From [Bacteroides] pectinophilus (GTDB taxonomy: Bacteria; Bacillota; Clostridia; Lachnospirales; Lachnospiraceae): a stretch of DNA of 64,000 nt. The stretch covers positions 697,001 to 761,000 of the forward strand of contig CP102260.1 of assembly GCA_025146925.1 (NCBI GenBank), in the 5' to 3' direction. The position numbers and the translations under genes were made by a program. Below the pieces are notes generated by a model, which saw only the letters and a program-made list of their open reading frames with translations, was not told the DNA's origin and made no database searches. Of this stretch, positions 54,581 to 63,850 are shown one piece after another (position 1 is the first letter of the stretch; each line of letters begins with the position of its first letter).

Positions 54581-55744
54581 ATGACGGAATTTATAATAAG
54601 ACTGTTTGTAAAAGATTATAAAGATACACAGGATCCTGATGTAAGACTCAGATATGGAAGCGTTGCGGGCGCTACGGGAATTGTCTGCAATGTATTTTTG
54701 TTTATTGCCAAGCTGATAATAGGAACAATAAGCAGAAGTGTGTCTATTACTGCAGATGCGGTTAACAACCTGTCGGATGCGGCATCATCAATACTGACAC
54801 TGCTGGGATTTAAGATGTCGCAGAAGCCGGCAGATAAAGAACATCCATATGGTCATGCAAGAATGGAGTATCTGTCGGGAATGGCTGTGTCGGCGCTTAT
54901 ACTTGTAATCGGATATGAACTTGCCAAGACATCATTTCAGAAGATAATTAATCCTCAGGAAGTTGATTTTTCAGTTGAGATAATAATCGTGCTTGCCGTA
55001 TCAATACTTGTAAAGCTGTGGATGATGTATTTTAATACAAAAGTGGGAAAGCGGATAGACAGTCCGACGCTTGCAGCAACAGCCGCAGACAGCCGTAATG
55101 ATGTAATTACTACTTCAGCCGTGCTTGTAGCGGCGGTGATTGCCCATATAAGCGGACTTAATCTTGATGGAATAATAGGTTTTCTGGTCGCGCTGTTTAT
55201 ACTCTACAGCGGCATTGGAATTGCCAGGGATACGATAAATCCTCTTCTTGGAGAGCCGGCATCGGAAGAGTTGACGAAGCTTGTGTATGACGAGACACTT
55301 AAGTCCGATAAAAGAGTCCTCGGAGTGCATGACCTGATGGTTCATGATTATGGCCCGGGACAGAGGTTCGCAAGTGAACATGTGGAGGTTGATGCAAAGG
55401 AAGATGTGCTGGCAGCTCATGAGATGATTGATGAGATTGAGCGTATGTTTGAGGAAAAGCACAAGATACATATGGTTATTCATTATGACCCTGTTGTAAC
55501 AGATGATGATGAAGTTAATGAGATGAAAGAATATGTTGAAAGTCATCTTGCAGATATTGATGAACAGCTCAAGCTGCATGATTTCAGAATAGTAAGAAGC
55601 AAAGAACGCACCAAACTTATCTTTGACCTTGCAATTCCTTTTGACTTTAAAGGCAAAGAGGATGAACTGCAGAAAAGTCTTGATAAGATTGTTGCGTCCA
55701 AAGATAAAAAATATTGTACTGTTATAACCTTCGACTTAGTCTGA
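54581..55744 (+). CDS. Cation diffusion facilitator family transporter
   Basis: A 387-aa metal efflux protein of the ZitB/CzcD/FieF type. Six membrane segments; the first metal site has the Asp pair ADAVNNLSD and HPYGHARME, and the second the ADSRNDV segment. The long C-terminal cytosolic region (from about residue 215) holds a dimerisation domain (LGVHDLMVHDYGPGQRFASEHVEVD) and an extended tail. The metal could be Zn, Mn, Fe or Co. It is 1.7 kb from the metal P-type ATPase but has its own promoter. Confidence 0.9.
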   Translation: MTEFIIRLFVKDYKDTQDPDVRLRYGSVAGATGIVCNVFLFIAKLIIGTISRSVSITADAVNNLSDAASSILTLLGFKMSQKPADKEHPYGHARMEYLSGMAVSALILVIGYELAKTSFQKIINPQEVDFSVEIIIVLAVSILVKLWMMYFNTKVGKRIDSPTLAATAADSRNDVITTSAVLVAAVIAHISGLNLDGIIGFLVALFILYSGIGIARDTINPLLGEPASEELTKLVYDETLKSDKRVLGVHDLMVHDYGPGQRFASEHVEVDAKEDVLAAHEMIDEIERMFEEKHKIHMVIHYDPVVTDDDEVNEMKEYVESHLADIDEQLKLHDFRIVRSKERTKLIFDLAIPFDFKGKEDELQKSLDKIVASKDKKYCTVITFDLV

Positions 55745-55762
55745 ATTGACTTAGTCTGAATT
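55733..55762 (+). repeat. 15-bp tandem repeat over the CDF stop codon
   Basis: GACTTAGTCTGAATT occurs twice in a row, followed by a further GACTT. The first copy holds the stop codon of the CDF gene; the second ends just before the PAP2 gene on the other strand. Confidence 0.85.
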
Positions 55763-55766
55763 GACT

Positions 55767-56306
55767 TTATTTTGCCTGACGGCGTGCAGCAATGTGCGCC
55801 GTTATTATATTGCAAAGCTTTCCGCCTGCTATGCCGTATATTATTCCGAGTATTGTTCCTGCGAGAACATCCGTAGGAAAATGTACTGTAAGGTACATTC
55901 GTGATACTGCGATAAGTGCAGCAAGTATAACGAGGATAACTCCCTTTTTGCGGTCCTGTGTCAGACATGCAACAGCTCCGGCAAAAGATGCTGATGAATG
56001 ACCTGATGGAAATGAAAAATCCGTAGGAGCCGTGACAAGCAGGTTGAATGACGGGTCAATCCAGAATGGGCGTGGTCTCATCACGAGCGGCTTGATTATA
56101 ATGTTGGTGAAGATTAATGAAAAAACAAGTGAGAGAGCCATTGCAAGTCCGCATCTGCGTGTCTGCTTAAAACAAAGAAATGCAACTGTAAGCAATATCC
56201 AGAATATTCCGGCATTGCCGAGTAAAGTTATGGCTTTCATAATTGTATCGAGAACCGGTGTATGTATCGATTCAAACCAATGGAGTAACGATAATTCCCA
56301 TGCCAT
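55767..56306 (-). CDS. PAP2-family membrane phosphatase
   Basis: A 179-aa membrane protein with five to six hydrophobic segments and the PAP2 triplet: KPLVMRPRP (motif 1), PSGHSSAS (motif 2, catalytic His) and SRMYLTVHFPTDV (motif 3). Family members dephosphorylate undecaprenyl pyrophosphate or lipid phosphates on the outer leaflet. Convergent with the CDF gene and divergent from the AraC locus; it is monocistronic. Confidence 0.9.
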   Translation of the reverse strand: MAWELSLLHWFESIHTPVLDTIMKAITLLGNAGIFWILLTVAFLCFKQTRRCGLAMALSLVFSLIFTNIIIKPLVMRPRPFWIDPSFNLLVTAPTDFSFPSGHSSASFAGAVACLTQDRKKGVILVILAALIAVSRMYLTVHFPTDVLAGTILGIIYGIAGGKLCNIITAHIAARRQAK

Positions 56307-56453
56307 AGTTAAAATCCCCTTTCGTAAATAAACATATTGCAGATTATATCATTACAGATATGTAAAATCAATGTAAATTAATACTGCAGTATCATTAAAT
56401 TAATTAAGCAAAAGAAAAAAATAATTTATAATATAAAAAATATTCATTATGAC

Positions 56454-56482
56454 TTGAAAAGTTGTAAGAGCATGTATATTAT
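56454..56482 (+). promoter_or_regulatory. Strong promoter of the AraC leader
   Basis: TTGAAA at 56454-56459 and TATTAT at 56477-56482, spaced exactly 17 bases. Transcription would start near 56489, 15 bases before an intrinsic terminator. The remaining sequence from 56307 to 56450 is AT-rich with no gene seen. Confidence 0.65.
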
Positions 56483-56503
56483 ATGAAATATAGTTTTCAG
56501 ACG

Positions 56504-56537
56504 AAGGCGTCACATCATTGATGTGGCGCCTTTTTTG
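56504..56537 (+). terminator. Intrinsic terminator immediately after the leader promoter
   Basis: AAGGCGTCACATCA pairs with ATGTGGCGCCTT (one G-T), loop TTG, followed by TTTTTTG. No gene lies between the promoter and this terminator, so it either attenuates the AraC gene or ends a short (about 50-base) RNA. Confidence 0.85.
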
Positions 56538-56646
56538 TACGGAAAGCGTGCCGTGATTTCTGCAAATGCTGCAGATGGAATCCGGCAAAAACGGAAATAA
56601 TATGCTTAAGAAAAGCCGGCGACTGCCGGGCGGAACGGAGGCTGCT

Positions 56647-57405
56647 ATGAACAGGAAGACATTTTATATTAATGACAGAATTATTTACAATGAGATAAGC
56701 GTTCAGACAGATTCAATAAACAAATTCTATGAGATTCATAATCCGGATAACGAAAGAATAGTTGCGATACCGGATGGCTGCATAGACATACAGTATGTAT
56801 GGAAGAACGGAGTGATGCATCCACAGCTATGCGGCAGCTTTATGCAGGGAAAGCCATCAAGAATAGGAGATTATGATTACTGCTTTGGTGTAAAATTCAA
56901 TCCGGGGCAGATGCCTGACTGGATTGAGGCTGATGCAAGCAAGCTGATGGAAGCGAGAGAAGACCTGGGCAAATATTCGGAATGCTGTAAGAATTTTAAT
57001 GTTGAACAGGATATGCCATTTACAGATAAAATAAGGATGTTTACCGATGAGTATGACTGTAGTGCAGATATGACAGACAGGCGTGCCATGACGATGTATG
57101 TCGTCAATAATATTGATGAGAACAGAGGATATGTAAATATAAATGAACTTGTTGAACGTGTTGGTTACAGTCATTGTTACACAGACCGTGTATTTAAGAA
57201 TGCAGTGGGCCTGTCAATGAAACAGTATGCCAATATAGTACGGATACAGCGTTCGCTTGATATACTCGGAGAAAAGAATGCAGCAGATGTATGTAATGAC
57301 CTTGGGTATTATGACCAGAGCCATTTTATAAAGGATTTTAAGAAATTTACATTAATGACACCTAAGGCTTATTACAAAAAGCCGGCAGAGGAGCACTTTG
57401 TGTGA
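56647..57405 (+). CDS. AraC-family transcriptional regulator with DUF6597-like sensor
   Basis: A 252-aa regulator. The N-terminal part (PDGCIDIQYVWKNG, GVKFNPGQMPDWI) is of the DUF6597 type, a cupin-like domain common in AraC proteins; the C-terminus has two helix-turn-helix units (INELVERVGYSHCYTDRVFK; DVCNDLGYYDQSHFIKDFKK). It probably controls the amidohydrolase-peptidase-transporter genes that follow. The start is ATG 56647 behind ACGGAGG. The leader holds a promoter and terminator (56454-56537). Confidence 0.86.
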   Translation: MNRKTFYINDRIIYNEISVQTDSINKFYEIHNPDNERIVAIPDGCIDIQYVWKNGVMHPQLCGSFMQGKPSRIGDYDYCFGVKFNPGQMPDWIEADASKLMEAREDLGKYSECCKNFNVEQDMPFTDKIRMFTDEYDCSADMTDRRAMTMYVVNNIDENRGYVNINELVERVGYSHCYTDRVFKNAVGLSMKQYANIVRIQRSLDILGEKNAADVCNDLGYYDQSHFIKDFKKFTLMTPKAYYKKPAEEHFV

Positions 57406-57418
57406 GAAGGAGGCAGAC

Positions 57419-58882
57419 ATGAAAGACGGCAGGAATGAAAAGATAACACTTATTTATAATGCAGCTTTTGTTATCGGCTGTGAAGAGGAAGAGCATTACA
57501 TAATCAGAGGCGGAGAAGTTGCGTATAAGGGCAATACAATAATATATGTAGGCAGACATTATATAGGAGAGGCGGATGAGAAGATAGATGCCGGTCAGGG
57601 ACTTGTTATACCGGGACTTATCAACCTCCACTGCCATATTGCGGGAAGTCCTCTTGAAAAGGGCTTTATCGAGGATACAGGCAACAGATTCAATTATATG
57701 TCGGGACTGTACGAATATCTGTCAGTAACAAAGCTTGAACCGGAAGATCAGATTGATGTGCTTGATTTTTCACTTGCAGACATTATGACAAGAGGCTCAA
57801 CAACAGTATTCGAGCAGGGCTGGTGTGATGAAAAGTCAATAGAGCATATGGGCGAATCGGGCCTGCGTACAATAGTCGGACCTGTGGCATCAAGTTCAAA
57901 CTTCATGACTAAGGACGGCAGAAATGTATATTACAACATGCATGAACAGCAGGCATATGACAGGCTGCAATACGTCATGGATACCAGACAGAAATATGAC
58001 GGTGCATATGATGGCAGGATGACAGTGGCACTATATCTTGGTCAGGTGGACTGCTGTACACCTGAATATCTTGATGAGGTGCGCAGGGTTATGGATAACG
58101 ACAGGGAGATGATCGTTACGATTCATGCGGCGCAGTCCATTAATGAGTATGAGCAGATTGCAAGAACATACGGAAAAACACCGGCCGGATATCTGTATGA
58201 TCACGGCATAGTAGGAAGCAGGGTTCATTACGGACATTATCTTATGCCTCAGGGACACAGCATGAACGCAATGAAGCTGATGAAGCCTGATGAAGAGCTT
58301 AAGCTTATAGCCGGCACCAATACAAACATAATTCATTGTCCGTGGAGCTTTGGAAGACGTGGCATGATTCTTGAATCATTACAGCACTATCTTGACCTTG
58401 GAATAAATATGGGTATTGGAACTGATACATTTACCCAGGATATTATATGGGAAATGAGATATGCAGCAATATTCTGTAAGATTGCCGAAGGTGCCAACCC
58501 ATTCACGGGAACTGCGGCAGAGGTATTCAACATGGCGACACTTGGAGGTGCAAGGGCAATAGGAAGACCTGATCTTGGAAGAATCCAGAAAGGCTGTAAG
58601 GCAGATATCGTAATAGTTGATCTTAATAATCTTGACTGCCAGCCTGTAAGGGATCCCATAAAGGTGCTGGTATACAGCGCATGCGGCAAGAATGTTGATA
58701 AAGTTATCGTTGACGGAAAGCTCATTGTTGATGGTAACAGACCTGTCAATATGGACATAGATAAAGTTATAGGAAGGATGCAGCAGGCTCAGGATAAGAT
58801 GATTGCAAAGGTGCCTGAAAGAGACTGGGCAGGAAGAAGTGCAGATGAGATGTCACCAATGAGCTTCAGAGTAGCTGATTAG
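57419..58882 (+). CDS. Amidohydrolase-family (TRZ/ATZ-like) metallohydrolase
   Basis: A 487-aa TIM-barrel hydrolase. The HxH pair (INLHCHIAGSP), later histidines (TIHAAQS; YGHYLMPQGHS) and the metal Asp (GIGTDTFTQDI) are where the chlorohydrolase/guanine-deaminase branch has them. The C-terminal beta-sandwich holds the usual ADIVIVDLNN stretch. It would act on a C-N bond in a small nitrogen compound; the substrate is unknown. The start at ATG 57419 has AAGGAGG, and the gene is 13 bases after araC. Confidence 0.87.
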   Translation: MKDGRNEKITLIYNAAFVIGCEEEEHYIIRGGEVAYKGNTIIYVGRHYIGEADEKIDAGQGLVIPGLINLHCHIAGSPLEKGFIEDTGNRFNYMSGLYEYLSVTKLEPEDQIDVLDFSLADIMTRGSTTVFEQGWCDEKSIEHMGESGLRTIVGPVASSSNFMTKDGRNVYYNMHEQQAYDRLQYVMDTRQKYDGAYDGRMTVALYLGQVDCCTPEYLDEVRRVMDNDREMIVTIHAAQSINEYEQIARTYGKTPAGYLYDHGIVGSRVHYGHYLMPQGHSMNAMKLMKPDEELKLIAGTNTNIIHCPWSFGRRGMILESLQHYLDLGINMGIGTDTFTQDIIWEMRYAAIFCKIAEGANPFTGTAAEVFNMATLGGARAIGRPDLGRIQKGCKADIVIVDLNNLDCQPVRDPIKVLVYSACGKNVDKVIVDGKLIVDGNRPVNMDIDKVIGRMQQAQDKMIAKVPERDWAGRSADEMSPMSFRVAD

Positions 58883-58925
58883 GGCTGATTGTAAATGCAT
58901 CCGGAACGAAAAGGAGGAATCGGTT

Positions 58926-59396
58926 ATGAAGAAAAATCCAAAGTTTTATATATGGGGAAGGGCAACACATGTAGGGCAGTGCTATGAGGGCTTATGTGCC
59001 ACCACGATAGCATCATTCATTGAGCAGCTAATGAAGGAAAAAGGCGCGGTGCCTGTCGAACTTTGTGACCTCAAGCCGGAATACAACGTGCAGACACCAT
59101 CAGATGCATATGTATCATTTGAATATGAACAGAACGGTGAGAGCGCATCAGAAAATGGCTGTCAGGAAGAAGCTTATGAGAATATGCTTGAAGAAACTGC
59201 GGCACAGGCGTGCAAAAAGATGCTGGATATGCTTAACACAAGGCGTGAGGAGTATTGCAGACTGTGTAATATAAAATATGTTCCTTACAGTTATGATGTA
59301 AAGATAATCAAAAAGGATGACAGTATGACACTTGGGGAAGTGAGGGAGTGGTTCAGGCTTTCAGCGATAAAGGATCCGGCAATAATAGTATTTTAG
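58926..59396 (+). CDS. Unrecognised 156-aa protein of the AraC locus
   Basis: Soluble, no signal peptide, no membrane segment, and no motif I know. It starts KFYIWGRATHVGQCYEGLCATTIASF and has Cys at several points, including a CRLC pair near residue 115. The middle (about 60-80) is acidic and may be a linker. It lies between the amidohydrolase and the M20 peptidase with short gaps and a strong AAGGAGG binding site, so it is almost certainly part of the same pathway. Function unknown. Confidence 0.75.
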   Translation: MKKNPKFYIWGRATHVGQCYEGLCATTIASFIEQLMKEKGAVPVELCDLKPEYNVQTPSDAYVSFEYEQNGESASENGCQEEAYENMLEETAAQACKKMLDMLNTRREEYCRLCNIKYVPYSYDVKIIKKDDSMTLGEVREWFRLSAIKDPAIIVF

Positions 59397-59412
59397 AAAG
59401 GAATGGATTATT

Positions 59413-60945
59413 ATGGATAAAAATATGCTTGAAGAGATGGTATCTGTGACAAAAGGACTGGTTGCAGTCAACAGCATAAATTCTAACGACGGCGGTGAAC
59501 TGCTTGCATCGCAATATATAGATGGTTATTTTAAAAAACTTCCATATTTTCAGGAACATCCTGAATATTCATTTACGCAGGAATTAAGGGCGGATGCGCT
59601 ACACAGACGTAATGTATTTGCATTTGTGAAGGCAGGAAAAAAAGAGACAAAAAATGTAATAATTATCCATGGACACATGGACACGGTTGGTGTTGATGAT
59701 TATGGCAATCTTAAAGATTATGCATTCTCATGCGACAAACTCAAAGAGAAGTTCCTTGAGATAAAGGATAAGCTGCCCAAGGATTTCCGCAATGACCTTG
59801 AGAGCGGAAGCTGGATGGTTGGAAGAGGTGTCGGTGATATGAAGAGCGGTGTTGCTCTCTTCATGGTGCTTACAAAGTATTTTAGTGAAAGAACACAGGA
59901 GCTGGGAGTTAATATCCTGTTTATGTCTAATCCGGTAGAGGAGAATCTTCATACCGGAATTATAAATGCACTTGATGTGCTTTCGGATATGAAAGATAAA
60001 GGATACAGATTTCTCTATGCTATCAACAGCGACTGCGTAACGCCGCTTTATCCGGGAGACACGACAAGATATATATATACAGGCGCAATCGGCAAGATTC
60101 TTCCGTGTTTCTATGTAAATGGTGCAGGGAAGCCTGTAGCAGATGTGGCATCGAAAATCGTGACATCAGTCAATCTTAATCCGGAGTTCTGTGACGGAGC
60201 GGGCGGAGAGATTACTACGCCTCCGGCAGTGCTTAAGTTAAGGTGCAGGGATGATGAGGCATTTTTATATTTTAATTATATGATAATGTATAAAGATACA
60301 AAGGCAATACTTGGGCTTCTTAAAGATGCGGCAGAAGGGGCAGGAGAAGGATATGAAGTATATGAGTTCATGCAGATATATGAGATGGCAAAAGAAAAAT
60401 GCACCTCTGATTTTGAAAAGTATGTAGATGACCTGACGGCGGATATAATAAAAGAATATCCCGACAAGAGAGATTCCGCATACGAGCTGACAAAAAGGCT
60501 TTTTAAGCTTGCAGGAATAGATAAAAAGGCAATAGTTATATTCCTTGCAGCACCATATTGTCCACATAATACGCTTAATCTTGAAGATACGTACGAGGCT
60601 GCATTGCAGACACAGATTGAAAAGGTGCTTGATACGATGGCGGAAAGAACCGGAGAGACATTTAAGATACTTAAGTTCTTTGCCTGCCTTACAGACAGCA
60701 GTTATCTGAAGATAGATGATGACAGCGATGCGATTGCTTCACTGAAAGGCAACTTCCCGGCAATGGATATGCTGTTCCGTGTACCTTTGCAGACCGAAAA
60801 AGAACTTAATATACCGGCACTCAACTTTGGTGTATTTATGAAAGATCCGCATCAGTGGATGGAGAGACTGTATGTTCCGTATTCATTCGGTGTACTTCCG
60901 CAGGTGATTATGGAGATGATTAAGGTAAGTGGTGAGCCTGATTAA
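59413..60945 (+). CDS. M20-family metallopeptidase, RocB-like
   Basis: A 510-aa zinc hydrolase. The metal-ligand motif HGHMDTVGVDDYG, the bridging Asp in VGRGVGDMKSGVAL and the catalytic Glu in SNPVEENLH are all present. Length and the extended central region are like the RocB group, peptidases linked to arginine or peptide use in Bacillus. It has no signal peptide, so it works on imported peptides, which fits the ABC transporter that follows. Confidence 0.86.
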   Translation: MDKNMLEEMVSVTKGLVAVNSINSNDGGELLASQYIDGYFKKLPYFQEHPEYSFTQELRADALHRRNVFAFVKAGKKETKNVIIIHGHMDTVGVDDYGNLKDYAFSCDKLKEKFLEIKDKLPKDFRNDLESGSWMVGRGVGDMKSGVALFMVLTKYFSERTQELGVNILFMSNPVEENLHTGIINALDVLSDMKDKGYRFLYAINSDCVTPLYPGDTTRYIYTGAIGKILPCFYVNGAGKPVADVASKIVTSVNLNPEFCDGAGGEITTPPAVLKLRCRDDEAFLYFNYMIMYKDTKAILGLLKDAAEGAGEGYEVYEFMQIYEMAKEKCTSDFEKYVDDLTADIIKEYPDKRDSAYELTKRLFKLAGIDKKAIVIFLAAPYCPHNTLNLEDTYEAALQTQIEKVLDTMAERTGETFKILKFFACLTDSSYLKIDDDSDAIASLKGNFPAMDMLFRVPLQTEKELNIPALNFGVFMKDPHQWMERLYVPYSFGVLPQVIMEMIKVSGEPD

Positions 60946-60990
60946 TGATTTTAAAGAAAAGTACAAAAATTTACAATATTTTTTATTATA

Positions 60991-61085
60991 CGATAGTATA
61001 ATTGATTTCAACAAGTAAATACTTGGCAGGCAAAAAGAGACAATGACGTCACAAAACGTAATTGTCTCTTTTTGTTATACTATCG
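60991..61085. promoter_or_regulatory. Nested inverted repeats upstream of the peptide transporter
   Basis: Outer arms CGATAGTATAA (60991-61001) and TTATACTATCG (61075-61085); inner arms AAAAAGAGACAAT (61032-61044) and ATTGTCTCTTTTT (61061-61073). The inner hairpin followed by its T-run may be a terminator for the peptidase gene. A possible promoter (TTTACA at 60970-60975 with GATAGT at 60992-60997, spaced 16) overlaps the outer left arm. Confidence 0.6.
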
Positions 61086-61209
61086 CAAAAAAAGGAGGAA
61101 AATTCCTCTCCTCACGTGGGAGTTCGGATTTTTGCTCCGCAAAAAAAGGAGGAAAATTCCTCTCCTCACGTGGGAGTTCGGATTTTTTGCTCCGCAAAAA
61201 AAGGAGGAA
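61084..61209 (+). repeat. 54-bp tandem repeat carrying Shine-Dalgarno sequences
   Basis: Two full units (54 and 55 bp; starts at 61084 and 61138) and the beginning of a third at 61193. Each starts CGCAAAAAAAGGAGG. In the first two, this is followed by GAGGAAAATTCCTC, a palindrome that could hide the GGAGG. The third has a free AAGGAGG, which serves the peptide-binding protein start at 61215. Confidence 0.9.
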
Positions 61210-61214
61210 TTGTT

Positions 61215-62786
61215 ATGAAGAAGAGATTGATCAGCTTATTAATGGTACTTACACTGATGGTTTCACTGGTTGGATGTGCGGAAGAAAGTACATCTAATGA
61301 AGGAAAAAGTGTTAAGCAGGATGTCACGGTAGCATGGGATATTGAGCCGCCAATGCTCGATCCTACACTTACAACATCTACCGCAGCAAGAGATATCAAT
61401 AAGTATATATATGAAGGCGTGGTTGAGATGGATGCCAACTTTGAGCCACAGCCACAGCTCGCAGAGAAGATTGAACATAATGATGACAATACAGAATGGA
61501 CATTCTATCTGAGAAAGGGAGTTAAGTTCCATGACGGAACAGAGATGAAGGCAGAAGATGTTGCAGCATCGCTTAACAGATGGTCAGGAATTAACGGTTC
61601 AGCAAAGCTCATTATAAAGAATGGCGAGAAGTTTGAAGTAAAGGATGATTATACAGTTACAATAAAGCTTGACACACCATGTCTGTTATTCCTTTATTAC
61701 CTCGCTAACCCGTCACAGTTCGCAGGTATTACCAAGAAGTCAATTGTAGAGGCAGCCGATTCATCAAGCGGATATAAGAGTATAATCGGTACAGGTGCAA
61801 TGAAGTTCGTTGAATGGAAGCAGAATGAATATATAAAGCTTGAAAAGTTTGCTGATTATTCAGCACCTTCAGCAAAGCTCAGCGGATTTGCAGGAGATAA
61901 GACAGTTAACTTTAATACACTTACGTTCTACATGGTTAATGATGCGTCAACAAGAGTTGCAGGTGCACTTGCAGATCAGTATGACTTTGTAAATAAGATA
62001 AGCTACGACAGCATGAATCAGTTTGACGGAGTTACCAACTGCTCACTTACACAGGGACAGTACATGATAGGCGGCCTTATATTTGAGAAGAAGGAAGGCT
62101 GCGGAAGTTATTCAGAAGATCCGAACTTCAGAAGGGCAGTATCATATGCACTTGATATAAATGAGATTGCCAAGGCACAGGTTCCTAATTCAGATTATGT
62201 AACAATTGATTCAGATTATATGGGACCTTTCCAGACAGCCTGGGATACTAATGCAGGTGATGCATATTATAACAAGCATGATCTTGCCAAAGCTAAGGAA
62301 TATCTGGCACAGTCAAAGTACGATGGCGGAACGGTTAAGATGGTAACTAATACAGAATATCCTGATATGTATAATGGCACACTTGTAGTACAGAAGCAGC
62401 TTGAAGCTATAGGAATCAAGGTAGAAGTAGAGGTAATGGACTGGGCTACACAGCTTACAAGAATTAACCAGCCTGAGACACTGGATATGTTCGTATCGAA
62501 CTTCGGTGTATCACCTATCCCTAATACACTTCTGTTCCTTACACCGGGCAGAACAGGATTTACACACAATGCAGCAATCAGTTCAATATTCGACCAGATG
62601 GGTGCGGCAAAGGATATGACTACAGCACAGTCACTCTGGAAGGAAGCTCAGAAGGCAGCATGGGAAGAAGCAGAGTTCATCCCGCTCGGACATCAGTATA
62701 CAGTAGTCAGCAAGTCTTCAAGAGTAGAAAATTATACAGGATTTATGGGACTCACATTGTGGGGATGCACAGTATATGAACCATAA
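61215..62786 (+). CDS. Peptide/nickel-type ABC transporter substrate-binding lipoprotein
   Basis: A 523-aa SBP_bac_5 family protein. The signal peptide ends in a lipobox (LVGC, Cys21). The conserved opening (WDIEPPMLDPTLTTSTAARDINKYIYEG) and the WTFYLRKGVKFHDGTEMKAEDV stretch are diagnostic in pattern. It binds oligopeptides or a similar solute outside the membrane and passes it to the permeases downstream. The start is ATG 61215; an upstream in-frame extension would run through the tandem repeat and is not credible as coding, since it would bury the signal peptide. Confidence 0.93.
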   Translation: MKKRLISLLMVLTLMVSLVGCAEESTSNEGKSVKQDVTVAWDIEPPMLDPTLTTSTAARDINKYIYEGVVEMDANFEPQPQLAEKIEHNDDNTEWTFYLRKGVKFHDGTEMKAEDVAASLNRWSGINGSAKLIIKNGEKFEVKDDYTVTIKLDTPCLLFLYYLANPSQFAGITKKSIVEAADSSSGYKSIIGTGAMKFVEWKQNEYIKLEKFADYSAPSAKLSGFAGDKTVNFNTLTFYMVNDASTRVAGALADQYDFVNKISYDSMNQFDGVTNCSLTQGQYMIGGLIFEKKEGCGSYSEDPNFRRAVSYALDINEIAKAQVPNSDYVTIDSDYMGPFQTAWDTNAGDAYYNKHDLAKAKEYLAQSKYDGGTVKMVTNTEYPDMYNGTLVVQKQLEAIGIKVEVEVMDWATQLTRINQPETLDMFVSNFGVSPIPNTLLFLTPGRTGFTHNAAISSIFDQMGAAKDMTTAQSLWKEAQKAAWEEAEFIPLGHQYTVVSKSSRVENYTGFMGLTLWGCTVYEP

Positions 62787-62862
62787 AAATATATGAGATG
62801 ACAAAGGAGCCATTTGATTAAGAATGGCTCCTTTTGATTATGTAGAAGGAGGTATGGCAGAT

Positions 62863-63819
62863 ATGGCAAAATTCCTTGGAAAACGGTTATTGTCGGCACT
62901 GGTAACAATATTCCTGCTGTCGATAATTATTTTTACAATTTCACATATGTCAAAGGGTGACCCGGCACAGATAATACTTGGTGCGGAAGCAACAGAGGAG
63001 CAGATTACCGAACTCAGGCATTCACTTAAGCTGGACAGACCGGTCGTTGAACAGTATATCGACTGGATATTCGGAGCTGTAAGAGGTGACTTGGGAGATT
63101 CATATTATACAGGTGAACCGGTGCTTGCAGAAGTAGCTTCCAGACTTGTTCCGTCACTGCGGCTTGCAATAATGGCAGAGATACTTGCAGTAATCGTTGC
63201 TATTCCGGCAGGAGTATTTGCAGCTAAGAATAAGGGACGCGGGCTTGATTATATGCTTAGCACAACATCACTTCTTGGACTGTCGATTCCTAACTTCCTT
63301 ATGAGTCTCATTCTCATACTTGTATTCGGTGTTGCATTCAAGGCGCTTCCGGTATCAGGTTACAGGACACTTAAGAGCGGTGTCGGTGTATTTTTAAAAT
63401 ATTCAATACTTCCTGTACTCGCACTTGGGCTTGGACAGGCGGGAATCCTGATGAGAATGACACGTTCTTCAATGCTTGAGGTCATGAATACGGATTATAT
63501 CAAGACAGCCAAGGCAAAGGGTGCTAAGAGCACGGTTATATTGTTCAAGCATGCACTGCGTAATGCATTTATTCCTATTCTTACTGCAATCGGACAGTCA
63601 TTCGGTACATTGTTTGCCGGAACGGCAATTGTTGAGACTATATTCAATATACCGGGTGTAGGACAGCTTGTCGTAACGTCAATAACACGAAGAGATTACG
63701 CTATGATACAGGGCGTTGTTCTTATAATAAGTATCATGTGGATAATTATAAATCTTGCACTTGATATTCTGTACGGAGTTGTAGATCCGAGAATAAGACT
63801 TGCAAAGAAGGCACATTAG
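62863..63819 (+). CDS. ABC transporter permease (DppB/OppB type)
   Basis: A 318-aa inner-membrane permease with six membrane segments and the EAA loop (TDYIKTAKAKGAKS). The start is ATG 62863 with GAAGGAGG ten bases upstream; ATG 62854 is too close to that site. It is the first of two permeases of the peptide transporter and follows the binding protein by 76 bases. Confidence 0.92.
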   Translation: MAKFLGKRLLSALVTIFLLSIIIFTISHMSKGDPAQIILGAEATEEQITELRHSLKLDRPVVEQYIDWIFGAVRGDLGDSYYTGEPVLAEVASRLVPSLRLAIMAEILAVIVAIPAGVFAAKNKGRGLDYMLSTTSLLGLSIPNFLMSLILILVFGVAFKALPVSGYRTLKSGVGVFLKYSILPVLALGLGQAGILMRMTRSSMLEVMNTDYIKTAKAKGAKSTVILFKHALRNAFIPILTAIGQSFGTLFAGTAIVETIFNIPGVGQLVVTSITRRDYAMIQGVVLIISIMWIIINLALDILYGVVDPRIRLAKKAH

Positions 63820-63850
63820 GATTAATGGATGAGGATTGGAGACGATGATT

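Noticed and set aside
61043-61297. Open frames running through the 54-bp tandem repeat, including an N-terminal extension of the peptide-binding protein
   Set aside because: The repeated peptide comes only from the DNA repeat. An extension would bury the lipoprotein signal, and ATG 61215 has a perfect AAGGAGG.
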